Shown: in pieces, positions 36,112 to 47,068 of the stretch
How the letters are laid out: each line of letters starts with the position of its first letter
How positions within the stretch are numbered: the first letter of the stretch is position 1
NCBI GenBank assembly: GCA_009377445.1
Contig: WHUA01000007.1
Coordinates: 116,047 to 180,046, forward strand
DNA from: Alphaproteobacteria bacterium
Lineage (GTDB): Bacteria > Pseudomonadota > Alphaproteobacteria > UBA8366
Length of the DNA: 64,000 nt
Direction of reading: 5' to 3'
The notes under the pieces: model-generated
The model's database searches: none
Seen by the model: only the letters and a program-made list of their open reading frames with translations
Told to the model about the DNA's origin: nothing
Made by a program: the position numbers and the translations under genes

Positions 36112-37760
36112 CAGCGGCTGCGCAGCGCCTTGATCGTGTTCGCCGAGTCCACGTTCTCCAGGCTCGTCAGCACGTCGATGACTGCCGGGCCGTCGGCGGC
36201 GAGCGCCTCCTTCAGAACCGGCCCAGCCTCCTCCGCCTTCCGCACCGTGAAGCCCGCCGCGCCGAAGGCGCGCGCCCAGGCGGCGAAGTCCGGATTGACG
36301 AGGTCGGTCGCGTGCGTCCGGCCGGGGAAATGCGTCTCCTGGTGGAAGCGGATCGTGCCGTAGTTGTTGTTGTTGGAGATGACGATGCGGACCTTCGCCT
36401 TCTCCTTGACTGCGGTCGCCAGCTCCGAGCCGGTCATCAGCGCGCCGCCGTCGCCGACCAGCGCCACCACCTGCCGCTCGGGATGGCGGATCGCCGCCGC
36501 CACCGCGGCCGGGACGCCCATGCCCATCGCCCCCGCTTCGGAGCCGAGCAGCGTCTGCGTCGCCTTGAAGCGGAAGTGGCGGTGCATCCAGCTCGCGAAG
36601 CTGCCGGCGTCCGAGGTTATCACGGCGTCGGCCGGCAGGTGCTTCTGCATCGCCAGGATCATGTGGCCGAAATCCATGCCGTCGGGCGCGTCGCGCGGCT
36701 CGAGCCGCGAGGTCTGCTCGTAGGCGCCATGCGCCTTTCGGACCCAGCTCTTGCGCGCCTCCGACGCGGGCGGCGCGTTGCGCGCGGCGAGCGCTTCGAG
36801 GAAGGGCGCCGCCTCGCTGACGATGCCGAGCGCGACCGGCTGGTTGCGGCCGATCTGCGCCGCATCGGGATAGACCTGGATGAGCCGCTGGCCCGGCCCG
36901 GGGATGCTGCCGTTCAGCGTCGCCATGTCGCCGAGACGCGTGCCGACCGCCAGCACGAGGTCGGCGCCCTTCGCGATCTCCTGCCACGGCGCGGGCGGGC
37001 GGATGCCCAGCTCGCCCGCGAAGTTCGGGTGGTCGTGGTCGAAGACGTCCTGATGCTCGAAGGTCGCGAAGACCGGCAGCGACCATGCCTCGGCGGCCGA
37101 GCGCAACGCCTGGCGCCCGTCCGGCCGGTGCGCCCGCCCGCCGACGATGATGACGGGACGCTCCGCCTCCGCCAGCATGTCGGCGACCGCGGCGACGTCG
37201 GAATCGGCGGCGCGCGCCTGAACCGCGGGCTGGCGGCCGAGCGGCTTGGCGTCCGTCAGGGCCTCCAGCACGTCGGTCGGCAGCGCGACGACGACCGGTC
37301 CCGGCGTGCCGCTCTCGGCGATGCGGATGGCGCGGGCGACGATCTCGGCGATGCGGTCGGGGTCGTGGACCTCCTCCACCCGCTTGGCGATGTCGCCGAA
37401 GGTCTTGGTGAAATCCATCTCCTGCGTCGCGTTGCGGCCGAGCCGGCGGGTGCCGACCTGGCCGAGCAGCAGCAGCAGCGGCTGCGCCCCCTGCTCCGCC
37501 GAATGCGCGGCGATGGAGGCGTTGGTGGCGCCGGGGCCGCGGCTGGCGAAGACCACGCCGACCTTGCCGGTCAGCTTGGCGTCGGCCAGCGCCATGAAGG
37601 CCGCGCCGCCCTCGTGCCGGCAGGTCACGAGATGCAGCACCGGGTCGTCGTGCAGCTCGCTCATGACGGCCAGGTAACTCTCGCCGGGAACGCAGAAGGC
37701 GCGGTCGACCCCGTGCATGACCAGCGTGTCGAGCAGCAGTTTCGCGGCCGTCTTGCCCAT
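36111..37760 (-). CDS. Thiamine-diphosphate-dependent enzyme, acetolactate synthase-like
   Basis: 549 aa. Three ThDP-enzyme domains are present: the Pyr domain with the activating glutamate E50 in CRHEGG, a central domain, and the PP domain with GDGGALMTGSELATA...NNNNYG. It groups with AHAS-large-subunit-like decarboxylases/ligases; no small subunit or ilvC is nearby, so true acetolactate synthase activity is doubtful. The ATG at 37760 has a GGAGG box 6 nt upstream; the frame to 37799 is an unlikely extension. Confidence 0.87.
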   Translation of the reverse strand: MGKTAAKLLLDTLVMHGVDRAFCVPGESYLAVMSELHDDPVLHLVTCRHEGGAAFMALADAKLTGKVGVVFASRGPGATNASIAAHSAEQGAQPLLLLLGQVGTRRLGRNATQEMDFTKTFGDIAKRVEEVHDPDRIAEIVARAIRIAESGTPGPVVVALPTDVLEALTDAKPLGRQPAVQARAADSDVAAVADMLAEAERPVIIVGGRAHRPDGRQALRSAAEAWSLPVFATFEHQDVFDHDHPNFAGELGIRPPAPWQEIAKGADLVLAVGTRLGDMATLNGSIPGPGQRLIQVYPDAAQIGRNQPVALGIVSEAAPFLEALAARNAPPASEARKSWVRKAHGAYEQTSRLEPRDAPDGMDFGHMILAMQKHLPADAVITSDAGSFASWMHRHFRFKATQTLLGSEAGAMGMGVPAAVAAAIRHPERQVVALVGDGGALMTGSELATAVKEKAKVRIVISNNNNYGTIRFHQETHFPGRTHATDLVNPDFAAWARAFGAAGFTVRKAEEAGPVLKEALAADGPAVIDVLTSLENVDSANTIKALRSR

Positions 37761-37889
37761 GATGATCCTCCCTCGGCCGCCCGCCGGCGGACCGTTCATG
37801 CCCCGTAGAGCTGTGCGGATGAGTCCTCGGTATTAAGACTCGATCCTGCCCTCAACCGGGCGGTGTCCGCAAGTGCCGCAGGTCCCCGC

Positions 37890-38123
37890 TTACGGCCGCA
37901 GGCTGATCAAGTCGGACTCGAACAGCCACCAGATCATCAGGAAGACCAGCGTGGCGATCCCGGTGGTGACGGCGAACTTCAGCGCCAGCCGGGGTTTCTC
38001 GGGCGCGCTGGTGGCGTGGCCCGGCTCCGGCGTCTCGGGCGGCCGGTTGCCCCAGGGCAGCACGGCGAACAGCACCATCCACCAGACGATGACGTAGATG
38101 ACGATGCCGCCGAACCAGGTCAC
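37890..38123 (-). CDS. DUF1467 family membrane protein
   Basis: 77 aa with two transmembrane helices (about 6-23 and 53-70) joined by a proline-rich loop (WGNRPPETPEPGHATSAPEKP). This small family is restricted to alphaproteobacteria and regularly sits beside mce and proS. The start is a GTG at 38123, 3 nt after mce. Confidence 0.9.
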   Translation of the reverse strand: MTWFGGIVIYVIVWWMVLFAVLPWGNRPPETPEPGHATSAPEKPRLALKFAVTTGIATLVFLMIWWLFESDLISLRP

Positions 38124-38126
38124 CGC

Positions 38127-38531
38127 TCAGACCTCTTCCAGCTCGATAAGGGCGCCGTGGAAGTCCTTCGGGTGCAGGAACAGGACCGGCTTGCCGTGCG
38201 CTCCGGTGCTGGGCTCGCCGCCGCCGAGCACCCGCGCCCCTTCCGCCGCGAGGCGGTCCCGGGCGGCGCGGATATCCTCGACCTCGTAGCAGACGTGATG
38301 GATACCGCCCGACGGATTGCGCGCGAGATAGCCCGCGATCGGCGAGTCCGCGCCGAGCGGGTGCAGCAGCTCGATCTTGGCATTGGGCAGCGTCACGAAC
38401 ACGGTGACGACGCCATGCTCGGGCAGCGGCAGCGGTTTGGAAACCGCGGCGCCCAGAACGTCGCGATAGGTCTGGACAGCCGCGTCCAGGTCGGGCACGG
38501 CGATGGCGACGTGGTTGAGCTTTCCGATCAT
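38127..38531 (-). CDS. mce: Methylmalonyl-CoA epimerase
   Basis: 134 aa vicinal-oxygen-chelate protein interconverting (2R)- and (2S)-methylmalonyl-CoA in propionate metabolism. Metal ligands are seen as LNHVAIAVPDL, GIHHVCYEV and a C-terminal ALIELEEV glutamate. The ATG at 38531 gives the standard MIGKLNHVAIAV start. Confidence 0.94.
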   Translation of the reverse strand: MIGKLNHVAIAVPDLDAAVQTYRDVLGAAVSKPLPLPEHGVVTVFVTLPNAKIELLHPLGADSPIAGYLARNPSGGIHHVCYEVEDIRAARDRLAAEGARVLGGGEPSTGAHGKPVLFLHPKDFHGALIELEEV

Positions 38532-38562
38532 CGGTATCGTGCCCGCTCGGTCCATCCCCAAC

Positions 38563-40239
38563 TCATACCCGCACCAGGTGCACTTCCGTATGCGGGCGTT
38601 TGCCGCAGATCTGGCGGAGCGTGCGGCGGACGGCGCGGCGCGCGGCCTCGGCGACCAGCTCGTCGTTGGCGCGGTCGCGGCCGGACAGCCGGTTCACCGC
38701 GTCGCAGACCGCGTCGACCACCGGCGGCAGGATGGCGTCTTCGCGCTCGCCCGGCTGAATGCCGTGCAGGCTGACGATCGGCATCCCGCGCAGCTCGCCG
38801 TCGCGGCCGAGGATCACGGTCGCGACCGCGCTGCCGTGATGGATCATGCGCCGGCGGTCGCGGATCGCGCCGCTCTCGAGGTTGACGATCTGCCGGCCGT
38901 CGACGGCGAGCCGCCCGGTGAACACTTCGTCGATGATCTCGGCCCGGCCCGGCGCCAGGCAGACCATCGCGCCGTTCTGCACCACGACGGTCTCGGGCAC
39001 CTGGCATTCCTGCGCCAGCTTGGCGTGCGCCACGAGATGACGGGGCTCGCCATGCACCGGAATGGCGATGCGCGGCCGGATCCACTGATACATCTGGGAC
39101 AGCTCGTCGCGCGCCGGATGGCCCGAGACGTGGACGTTCTCCTCGTTGGTGGTGACCAGCTCGACGCCCAGCTCGCTCAGCCGGTTGTGCATCCGGTTGA
39201 TCGATATCTCGTTGCCCGGAATGATACGGCTGGAGAAGATCACGGTGTCCCCGGCCTCCAGCGAAACCTCGGGATGGTCGCCGGCGGCGATGCGCGCCAG
39301 CGCCGAGCGCGGCTCGCCCTGGCTGCCGGTGCAGATCATCAGCACCTTATCGCGCGGCAGGTAGCCGATATCGCGCTCGGCGAGGAAGGGCGGGATGTCC
39401 AGCAGGTATCCGGTTTCCTTGGCGGCCTCGTAGATGCGCCAGAGCGAGCGTCCGACCAGCGCGACCTGCCGGTCGTGCGCCGCGCCGACGCGGGCGATCG
39501 TCTCGAGCCGCGCGACGTTGGACGCGAAGCAGGCCACGGCGACGCGCTTCTCGTAGCGGCCGACGATGTCGAGCAGCGTGTCGCGCACGTCGGCTTCCGA
39601 GCCGGATTCGCCGTTCACCAGCACGTTGGTGGAATCGCAGACCATCGCCAGGACGCCCGCCTCGCCGACGCGGATCAGCGCCTTCTCGTCCGTCGTCGGG
39701 CCGACGATCGGGTCAGGGTCGAGCTTCCAGTCGCCGGTATGCATGACGCGGCCGACCGGCGTCTCGATGACCAGCGCATTCGGCTCGGGTATGGAATGGG
39801 TGAGCGTGATCAGCTCGATGGCGAAGGGACCGACGGAAAAGCGCCCGCTCAGCGGGATTTCCGTCAGCGGAACGCGGTCGAGCAGCCCCGCCTCCGCCAG
39901 CTTGCGGCGCAGCACGGCGGCCGTGAACGGCGTCGCGTAGACCGGGCAGCGCAGCCGGTCCCAGAGATAGGCGACGGCGCCGAGGTGGTCTTCATGGGCG
40001 TGGGTGAGCACGAGGCCCACCAGCTCGTCGCGGCGCTCCTCGATGAAGGACGGGTCCGGCATGATGACGTCGATGCCGGGCGTCGACTCGTCGCCGAAGG
40101 TGATGCCGAGATCGACCATCAGCCAGACGCCCGCATGGCCGTAGAGGTTGAGGTTCATGCCGATCTCGCCGGCCCCGCCCAAGGCGAGGAACAGCAGCTC
40201 GGCGTCGCCCGGCGTGCCGGTATCGAGATAACCCGTCAT
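38563..40239 (-). CDS. rnj: Ribonuclease J
   Basis: 558 aa metallo-beta-lactamase/beta-CASP ribonuclease with 5'-3' exo- and endonuclease activity in rRNA maturation and mRNA decay. The metal site THAHEDHLGA holds H80, H82, D84 and H85; the beta-CASP motifs (VCDSTNVL, CFASNVAR, ICTGSQGEP, SGHPARDEL) follow. Its ATG overlaps the coaX stop by 4 nt. Confidence 0.95.
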   Translation of the reverse strand: MTGYLDTGTPGDAELLFLALGGAGEIGMNLNLYGHAGVWLMVDLGITFGDESTPGIDVIMPDPSFIEERRDELVGLVLTHAHEDHLGAVAYLWDRLRCPVYATPFTAAVLRRKLAEAGLLDRVPLTEIPLSGRFSVGPFAIELITLTHSIPEPNALVIETPVGRVMHTGDWKLDPDPIVGPTTDEKALIRVGEAGVLAMVCDSTNVLVNGESGSEADVRDTLLDIVGRYEKRVAVACFASNVARLETIARVGAAHDRQVALVGRSLWRIYEAAKETGYLLDIPPFLAERDIGYLPRDKVLMICTGSQGEPRSALARIAAGDHPEVSLEAGDTVIFSSRIIPGNEISINRMHNRLSELGVELVTTNEENVHVSGHPARDELSQMYQWIRPRIAIPVHGEPRHLVAHAKLAQECQVPETVVVQNGAMVCLAPGRAEIIDEVFTGRLAVDGRQIVNLESGAIRDRRRMIHHGSAVATVILGRDGELRGMPIVSLHGIQPGEREDAILPPVVDAVCDAVNRLSGRDRANDELVAEAARRAVRRTLRQICGKRPHTEVHLVRV

Positions 40240-41009
40240 GATTTCCTATTGCGCCGATAGATCATCTCAAGCCCGTGCACCGTCATGTCCGAATAGTAGT
40301 CGTAGATGACGTCGGTTGCGTCCGAGAAAAGCGGCGCCAGCCCACCGGTGGCGACGACGCGAAGCTCCCGGCCGTTTTCCGCGCGGATGCGCGTCACAAG
40401 GCCTTCGATCATGGCGATGTAGCCCCAGAAAACGCCGGACAGCATCGCCGGCACGGTCGCCCTGCCGATCACCCGTTCGGGCTTGCGGATGTCGATGCGC
40501 GGCAGCAGGGCGGACGCCATGTAGAGCGCCTCCACCGACAGGTGGATGCCCGGCGCGATCACGCCGCCGCAGAAGTTCCCTTCCTCGTCCGTCACGTCGA
40601 AGCTGGTCGCCGTCCCGAAATCGACGATGATGAGCGAGCCGCCGAACCGCTCGAAGGCCGCCACCGCGTTGACCAGCCGGTCCTCGCCGACCTGGTCCGG
40701 CCGGTCGACCAGCGCCTTGACGCCGAGGTCCAGCTCCGGGTCGCCGATCATCATAGGCTCGACGTCGAAATACCGCCGGCAGAGCGTGATCAGGTTGAAG
40801 CGGGCCGCCGGCACCACGCTGGCGATGATCGCCGCGTCGATCTGCTTCGACTCGATGCCGCTGAGCCCCATGAGCTGCGTCAGCCAGACGGCGTATTCGT
40901 CGGCGGTGCGGCGCGGGTTGTTGTGGCTGCGCCACGCGCCCTTGAGCGCCTCGCCGTCGAAGACCGCAAAGACGACGTTGGTATTACCGCAATCGATGGC
41001 GAGCAGCAC
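40236..41009 (-). CDS. coaX: Type III pantothenate kinase
   Basis: First step of CoA synthesis; 257 aa ASKHA-fold kinase. The phosphate loop AIDCGNTNVVFAV, the catalytic-Asp region GEDRLVNAVAAFERF and IIVDFGTATSFD are clear. The start is a GTG at 41009, preceded by GGAGAAGG. It lies between birA and rnj as in most alphaproteobacteria. Confidence 0.95.
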   Translation of the reverse strand: MLLAIDCGNTNVVFAVFDGEALKGAWRSHNNPRRTADEYAVWLTQLMGLSGIESKQIDAAIIASVVPAARFNLITLCRRYFDVEPMMIGDPELDLGVKALVDRPDQVGEDRLVNAVAAFERFGGSLIIVDFGTATSFDVTDEEGNFCGGVIAPGIHLSVEALYMASALLPRIDIRKPERVIGRATVPAMLSGVFWGYIAMIEGLVTRIRAENGRELRVVATGGLAPLFSDATDVIYDYYSDMTVHGLEMIYRRNRKS

Positions 41010-41030
41010 GGCTGCCTTCTCCCCGACATT

Positions 41031-41783
41031 TCACCGAAAAAACACGTCTCCCGCCGATATCGTCCGGAGGGTCGAATCGGCAAGCCGCAGCAGAAGCGCG
41101 CCCGTCTCGTCCAGCCCCTCGAAGCGGCCCCGGACCTCCTCGCGCGGCAGGCGGACGGCGATCTCCTCGCCCAGGCCCCGCGCTCGGGCGAGCCAGGCCT
41201 CCCGAACCGGCGGGATGCCGGCAGTCTCCCACCGACCGCGCCAGCGTTGCAAGCTTTCCAGGAGCGCCGCCAGCGCCTCTCCCGCCGCGACGGGAGCGCC
41301 CCTTTCGTGCCCAACATCCGTCGCCGAAAGCCCCTCGCCCGCGGGATGCCCGGCCAGGTTGACGCCGCAGCCGACAACGACCCAGTCCATCCGGCCCTGC
41401 GGCCTGCCGGATGCTTCGAGCAGGATGCCCGCAATCTTGGCACCGGCGACCAAGATGTCGTTCGGCCATTTGTGCTCGACCTTCCGGCCGGGCAGAAAGC
41501 CCGCGACCATGTCGCCCACCGCCACCGCGGCGACGAGCGACAGCCCTGCCGCGCGCGCGAGCGGGACGTCCGGGCGCATCACGATAGAACAGTAGAGATT
41601 GCCCTCCGGCGAAACCCACTGCCGCCCGCGGCGGCCGCGCCCGGCGCTCTGGCGTCGAGCCCAGACGACCGTGCCGTCCGCCGCGCCCTCCGCGGCGAGC
41701 CGCGCGGCCTCGTCGTTCGTGGACGGAACCTCGTCCAACGCCACCAGCGCGTAGCCCCTGGGTAGCGGCGGGGGCGCGCTCAT
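41031..41783 (-). CDS. birA: Biotin--[acetyl-CoA-carboxylase] ligase
   Basis: 250 aa, without the N-terminal DNA-binding domain of E. coli BirA, so only a ligase. STNDEA, the GRGRRGRQW biotinyl-AMP loop, KWPNDI and the KIAGILLE motif are present, followed by a small C-terminal SH3-like domain. It is downstream of nuoN, 27 nt away. Confidence 0.95.
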   Translation of the reverse strand: MSAPPPLPRGYALVALDEVPSTNDEAARLAAEGAADGTVVWARRQSAGRGRRGRQWVSPEGNLYCSIVMRPDVPLARAAGLSLVAAVAVGDMVAGFLPGRKVEHKWPNDILVAGAKIAGILLEASGRPQGRMDWVVVGCGVNLAGHPAGEGLSATDVGHERGAPVAAGEALAALLESLQRWRGRWETAGIPPVREAWLARARGLGEEIAVRLPREEVRGRFEGLDETGALLLRLADSTLRTISAGDVFFR

Positions 41784-41810
41784 GGCACCAGCCGGCGCGC
41801 CCGCCGGCGG

Positions 41811-43253
41811 TTAATTCTGGAGCAGCGACGCGGCGGCCGCATCGGCAACCTCGACGACGGGCGACAGGCCGACGAAGAACAGCAGCGTAATCACGGCGGT
41901 GACGGCCAGGACGGCGCCCACGCCCTTGCCGATCGGCGTATCGAAGGGCTCGGCCGCGTCGTCGAAATACATCAGCTTGACGATCCGCAGATAATAGAAG
42001 GCGCCCACGACGCTCGCCACGACGCCGATGATGGCCAGGGTCACCAAGCCCGCCTGGATCGCGGCCATGAAGACGTAAAGCTTGCCGAAGAAGCCGCCGA
42101 GCGGCGGAATCCCGGCCAGCGAAAACATGAAGATCAGCATCGCCATCGCCATTTTCGGGTTCGTCTTCCCGAGGCCGGCGAAATCGTCGATGCCTTCGAC
42201 CATGCTGCCCTGGCGGCGCATGCTGAGGATGCAGGCGAATGTGCCGATGTTCATGAAGAGATAGATCGTCATGTAAACCAGCACGGCCGTCACGCCGGAG
42301 CGGCCGCCCGCCGCCAGCCCCATCAAGGCGTAGCCGACATGCCCGATCGAGCTGTAGGCCATCAGGCGCTTGATATTGGTCTGGTTGATCGCCGCGAACG
42401 CGCCAAGGACCATCGACAGGACGGATATGAAGACGATGACCTGGCGCCATTCCGCGATCATGCCGTCGAACGGCCCGACCATGACGCGCAGGAAAAGCCC
42501 GATCGCCGCGATCTTCGGCGCAACCGAAAAGAACGCCGTTACCGGTGTCGGCGCGCCTTCGTAGACGTCGGGTGTCCACATATGGAACGGCACGGCCGAT
42601 ACCTTGAACGCGAGCCCCGTGATGAGAAAGACGAGCCCGATGACCAGCCCGGCCGGCAGCGCGCCGGCGGAAACCACGCGTGCGATCGACGCGAACTCCG
42701 TCGTTCCCGCGTAGCCATAGATCATGCTGCAACCATAGAGCAGCAAGCCCGAGGAAAGCGCGCCGAGGACGAAATACTTCAGCCCCGCCTCGGTCGATCT
42801 GAGGGAATCCCGCTGGAAGGCGGCGACCACATAGAGCGACAGGCTCTGCAGCTCGAGGCCGAGATAGAGCGCGATGAGATCGTTCGCCGACAGCATCATC
42901 ATCATGCCGAGCGTGGCGAACACGATCAGAACCGGGTATTCGAACCGGTCCATGCCTTCGTGGCGGAGGAAGCGCTCGCTCATCAGCAGCGTCACGACGG
43001 AGCCGATCAGCACCAGGACCTTCATATAGAGCGCGAAGCCATCCACGATGAACAGCCCGTTGAAGGCAACGCCGCGGCCGCCGGGATTCGCCAAGACCAG
43101 CACCAACGTCGCGAGCAGGGCCGCGATCGAGAATGTGCAAACGGTCTTGAACGCCCGCTTCTCGGGCGAGAAGACGCCCAGCATCATCAGCGCCATGCCG
43201 AACACGGCGAGGAATATCTCCGGCAGCGCCGGCAGCATTGCGGGAAGCGTCAT
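41811..43253 (-). CDS. nuoN: NADH-quinone oxidoreductase subunit N
   Basis: Antiporter-like membrane subunit of complex I; 480 aa with about 14 transmembrane helices. The conserved lysine helix ([20 protein letters not shown]) and [12 protein letters not shown] are visible. It is the last gene of the nuo operon. Confidence 0.96.
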   Translation of the reverse strand: MTLPAMLPALPEIFLAVFGMALMMLGVFSPEKRAFKTVCTFSIAALLATLVLVLANPGGRGVAFNGLFIVDGFALYMKVLVLIGSVVTLLMSERFLRHEGMDRFEYPVLIVFATLGMMMMLSANDLIALYLGLELQSLSLYVVAAFQRDSLRSTEAGLKYFVLGALSSGLLLYGCSMIYGYAGTTEFASIARVVSAGALPAGLVIGLVFLITGLAFKVSAVPFHMWTPDVYEGAPTPVTAFFSVAPKIAAIGLFLRVMVGPFDGMIAEWRQVIVFISVLSMVLGAFAAINQTNIKRLMAYSSIGHVGYALMGLAAGGRSGVTAVLVYMTIYLFMNIGTFACILSMRRQGSMVEGIDDFAGLGKTNPKMAMAMLIFMFSLAGIPPLGGFFGKLYVFMAAIQAGLVTLAIIGVVASVVGAFYYLRIVKLMYFDDAAEPFDTPIGKGVGAVLAVTAVITLLFFVGLSPVVEVADAAAASLLQN

Positions 43254-43277
43254 GGTTTGCGGTCCCCTCCCCTCATC

Positions 43278-44797
43278 TCATCGGACCGCGAGCGTCGCCG
43301 CGTTGCCCGCCGCGGCAAGCGCGGCGTTGTAGTCGGCGATCAGCTTGGCCACGGATACTTCGATCGGCAGCAGGAACGACACCGGATAGATACCCATCCA
43401 GAGAACGACGAACAGGAGCGGCGCGAACACGGCAACCTCGCGCCAGCTCAGGTCGCGGATCGACTTCAGCGACTCCTTCGTCAGCTCGCCGAAGATCACC
43501 CGGCGATAGAGATACAGCATGTAGGCCGCGCCCAGGATCATGCCCGTCGCGATCAGCGCGCAGAGCCATGTGCTGACCTGGAACGCGCCGACCATCACCA
43601 ATATCTCGCCGACGAATCCGCTGGTCCCCGGCAAGCCGATCGAGGCCAGGGTGAACAGCATGAAGACGAAGGCGTATTTCGGCATGCGGTGGACCAGGCC
43701 CCCGTAGGCGGAGATGTCGCGGCTGTGTATCCGGTCGTAGACGACGCCGACGCACAGGAAGAGCGCGGCCGAGACGACGCCATGGCTCAGCATCTGGATG
43801 ATCGCGCCGGCGACCGCCTGCTGGTTCATGGCGAAGATGCCGACCGTGACGAAGGCCATGTGCGCGATCGAGGAATAGGCGATCAGCTTCTTCATGTCCT
43901 CCTGCGCCAGGGCGACCAGCGACGTGTAGATCACCGCGATCACGCTGAGCGCGTAGATGAGGGGCGCGAAGAATTCCGAGGCGACCGGCAGCATGCCGAT
44001 CGAGAAGCGGAGGAAGCCGTAGCCGCCCATCTTCAGCAGCACGCCGGCGAGGATGACCGAGCCCGCCGTCGGCGCCTCCACATGCGCATCCGGCAGCCAT
44101 GTATGGACCGGCCACACGGCACCTTCACCGCGAAGGATGCGAAGAAGGCAAGCCATAGCCACGTCTGGAGCTGCGGATCGACCTGCGTGATCAGGAGCGT
44201 GGCGATGTTCGTCGTGCGCGCATCGAGGTAGAGCGCGATGAGCGCCAGCAGCATCAGGACCGAGCCCAGCAGCGTGTAGAGGAAGAACTTGAAGGCTGCA
44301 TAGACCCGGCGCGGACCGCCCCAGATGCCGATGATCAGGAACATCGGAATCAGCACCGCCTCGAAGAAGACGTAGAACACGACGAAATCGAGGGCGCAGA
44401 ACATCCCGACCATGAAGGTTTCGAGGATCAGGAAGGCGATCATGTATTCGCGCACGCGAACCTTGATCGACTCCCAGCTCGAGAGGATGCAAAGCGGTGT
44501 CAGGAAGGTCGACAGCAGCACGAAGAACAGCGAGATGCCGTCGATGCCCATGTGATAGGAGATGTTGTAGGTGGGGATCCAGGGCACCAGCTCCTCGAAC
44601 TGGAAGTCCGGGCTGGCCTGGTCGAAATTCGCCCAGAGATACAGCGATTCGAAGAAGGTGAAGAGCGACACCCAGAGCGCGGCCCAGCGCGAGTTCCGGG
44701 CAACCTCGTCCTCCGAGCCGCGCACGACGAAAAGGATGAACAGCGCGCCGATAAGGGGCGTGAAGGTGACGACGCTGAGAACGCCGATACTTTCCAT
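43278..44797 (-). pseudogene. nuoM: NADH-quinone oxidoreductase subunit M, interrupted by a 1-nt frameshift
   Basis: Proton-pumping antiporter-like subunit of complex I. The N-terminal half reads from 44797 to about 44117 (ends AVKVP); the C-terminal half continues in another frame from about 44116 ([19 protein letters not shown]) to the stop at 43278. Family members read [16 protein letters not shown]; here CCG-TG-TGG stands where CCG-ATG-TGG is expected, so one base (an A on the minus strand) is missing between 44116 and 44117. The total of 1520 nt is one short of a 506-aa gene. There is no homopolymer at the site, and both halves are otherwise intact, so either a fresh mutation or an assembly error is possible. 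Confidence 0.9.
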
Positions 44798-44800
44798 CGG

Positions 44801-46750
44801 CTAGCCCCCCGCCTGCCGGTACATGTACCAGCTCACCAGGACGACGACGCCGATCAGCATCGCGAAGGCATAGTGATAGACGTAGCCGGTCTGCAGCCAG
44901 CCCGCCCGGCGCGCGAGCTGGCGCGTGGCCGAGGCGATCCCGTCCGGCCCGACGCCGTCGATCACCGCGCCGTCGCCCGACTTCCAGAAGCCGTAGCCGA
45001 GCGCGAAGGCGGGCTTGACGAAGATCCGGTCGTACAGCTCGTCGAAATACCATTTGTTGTAGGAGAGCTCGTACAGCGGCTTGATTTGGCGCGCGAGCTT
45101 TGCCGGCAGGCCCGGCTGGAACACGTACATCAGGTAGGCGAGCCCGATGCCGGCCAGCCCCATCACCAGCGGCAGCAGCTTGACCCAGAGCGGCGCATGA
45201 TGCGCGTCGGCCAGGGCGCTGTGCTTGTCGAGCACGAAGATCGAGTTGCCCCAGAAGGCGGCCATGCCCTCGCCGACGAAGGCGTTGTAGGCGACGGCGC
45301 CCGCCACGACCGACCCGACGGCCAGCACCACCAGCGGCACCCACATGATCGGCGGCGCCTCGTGCACGTGCGCCAGCGTCTTCTCGTCGCAGCACGGCTT
45401 GCCGTGGAAGGTCATCAGGATCAGGCGCCAGGAATAGAAGGCCGTCATAAACGCGGCAGCGATGCCGAGCCAGAAGGCGTATTGGCCGATGGGCGTATGG
45501 GCCGCCCAGGAGGATTCGATGACGATGTCCTTGGAATAGAACCCGGCGAAGCCGAAGACGCCCGGAATGCCGATGCCCGAGAGCGACAGGCTGCCGATCC
45601 ACATGAAGGCGTAGGTGATCGGGATCAGCTTGTAGATGCCGCCCATCTTGCGCATGTCCTGCTCGTCCGACATGGCGTGGATGACGCAGCCCGCGCCGAG
45701 GAACAGCAGCGCCTTGAAGAAGGCGTGCGTGAAGAGGTGGAACATCGCCGCGCCGTAGGCCGAGACGCCCGCGGCGAAGAACATGTAGCCGAGCTGCGAG
45801 CAGGTCGAATAGGCGATCACCCGCTTGATGTCGTTCTGGGTCAGGCCGATCGTCGCCGCGAAGAACGCCGTCGAGGCGCCGACGAAGGTCACCACCATCA
45901 GCGCCGTCTCGGAATATTCGAACAGCGGCGACAGCCGGCAGACCATGAAGACGCCGGCGGTCACCATGGTCGCGGCGTGGATCAGGGCGGAAACCGGCGT
46001 CGGGCCCTCCATCGCGTCCGGCAGCCAGGTGTGCAGGCCGAGCTGCGCCGACTTGCCCATCGCGCCCATGAACAGCAGCAGGCAAAGCACCGTCAGCGCG
46101 TGATATTCGCCGTTGAGGAAAACGATCCGCGCATCCGCCTTGCCCGCAACGCCCGCGAAGATGTCGACGAGCTCGACCGTGCCGAACAGCAGGAAGACGC
46201 CGAAGATGCCGAGCGCGAAACCGAAGTCGCCGATGCGGTTGACGATGAAGGCCTTGATCGCCGCCGCATTCGCCGACGGCTTCTTGTACCAGAAGCCGAT
46301 CAGCAGGTAGGACGCGAGGCCGACCCCTTCCCAGCCGAAGAACATCTGCACGAGGTTGTCGGCCGTCACCAGCATCAGCATGAAGAAGGTGAACAGGCTG
46401 AGATAGGCGAAGAAGCGCGGCTTGCCGTCGTCGTGGCTCATGTAGCCGATCGAGTACCAGTGCACGACCGCCGAAACGGTCGTCACGACGATCAGCATGA
46501 CCGCCGTGAGCTGGTCGACCATGAGCGCCCAGGAGACGACGAAGCCCGTCACGTCCATCCAGGTGGAGAGCTGCGTCGTCCGCACGTTGCCGCCGGCCGT
46601 CACGTCGAAGAAGACGACCCAGCCGAGCGCGCAGGATACGGTCAGCAGGACGCAGGTGACGTACATCGACGCCCGGTCGCCGATCATCCGGCCGAAGAAA
46701 CCGGCGATGATCGCGCCGAGCAGCGGAAGAAATACGATGGCGACGTCCAT
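44801..46750 (-). CDS. nuoL: NADH-quinone oxidoreductase subunit L
   Basis: Largest antiporter-like subunit of complex I, 649 aa. The conserved channel helices ([52 protein letters not shown]) and the long C-terminal lateral helix are present. It is separated from nuoM by 3 nt. Confidence 0.97.
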   Translation of the reverse strand: MDVAIVFLPLLGAIIAGFFGRMIGDRASMYVTCVLLTVSCALGWVVFFDVTAGGNVRTTQLSTWMDVTGFVVSWALMVDQLTAVMLIVVTTVSAVVHWYSIGYMSHDDGKPRFFAYLSLFTFFMLMLVTADNLVQMFFGWEGVGLASYLLIGFWYKKPSANAAAIKAFIVNRIGDFGFALGIFGVFLLFGTVELVDIFAGVAGKADARIVFLNGEYHALTVLCLLLFMGAMGKSAQLGLHTWLPDAMEGPTPVSALIHAATMVTAGVFMVCRLSPLFEYSETALMVVTFVGASTAFFAATIGLTQNDIKRVIAYSTCSQLGYMFFAAGVSAYGAAMFHLFTHAFFKALLFLGAGCVIHAMSDEQDMRKMGGIYKLIPITYAFMWIGSLSLSGIGIPGVFGFAGFYSKDIVIESSWAAHTPIGQYAFWLGIAAAFMTAFYSWRLILMTFHGKPCCDEKTLAHVHEAPPIMWVPLVVLAVGSVVAGAVAYNAFVGEGMAAFWGNSIFVLDKHSALADAHHAPLWVKLLPLVMGLAGIGLAYLMYVFQPGLPAKLARQIKPLYELSYNKWYFDELYDRIFVKPAFALGYGFWKSGDGAVIDGVGPDGIASATRQLARRAGWLQTGYVYHYAFAMLIGVVVLVSWYMYRQAGG

Positions 46751-46756
46751 ACCGCC

Positions 46757-47068
46757 TCAGCCCTTCATCATGTTGATGTCTTCGACGGCGATGGAGCCGC
46801 GGTTGCGGTAGTAGACCACCAGGATGGCGAGGCCGATCGCCGCCTCCGCGGCGGCCACGGTGAGCACGAACATCGCGAATACCTGCCCGACCATATCCTG
46901 CAGGAAGCTGGAGAACGCGACGAAGTTGATATTCACCGCCAGCAGCATGAGCTCGATCGACATCAGGATGATGATGACGTTCTTGCGGTTCAGGAAGATT
47001 CCGAACAGGCCGAGCGTGAACAGGATCGCCGCCACGCCGAGATAATGCGAAAGCCCGATTTCCAGCAT
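46757..47068 (-). CDS. nuoK: NADH-quinone oxidoreductase subunit K
   Basis: 103 aa, three transmembrane helices with the buried glutamates of [16 protein letters not shown] and [15 protein letters not shown]. The start shares a base with the nuoJ stop. Confidence 0.96.
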   Translation of the reverse strand: MLEIGLSHYLGVAAILFTLGLFGIFLNRKNVIIILMSIELMLLAVNINFVAFSSFLQDMVGQVFAMFVLTVAAAEAAIGLAILVVYYRNRGSIAVEDINMMKG

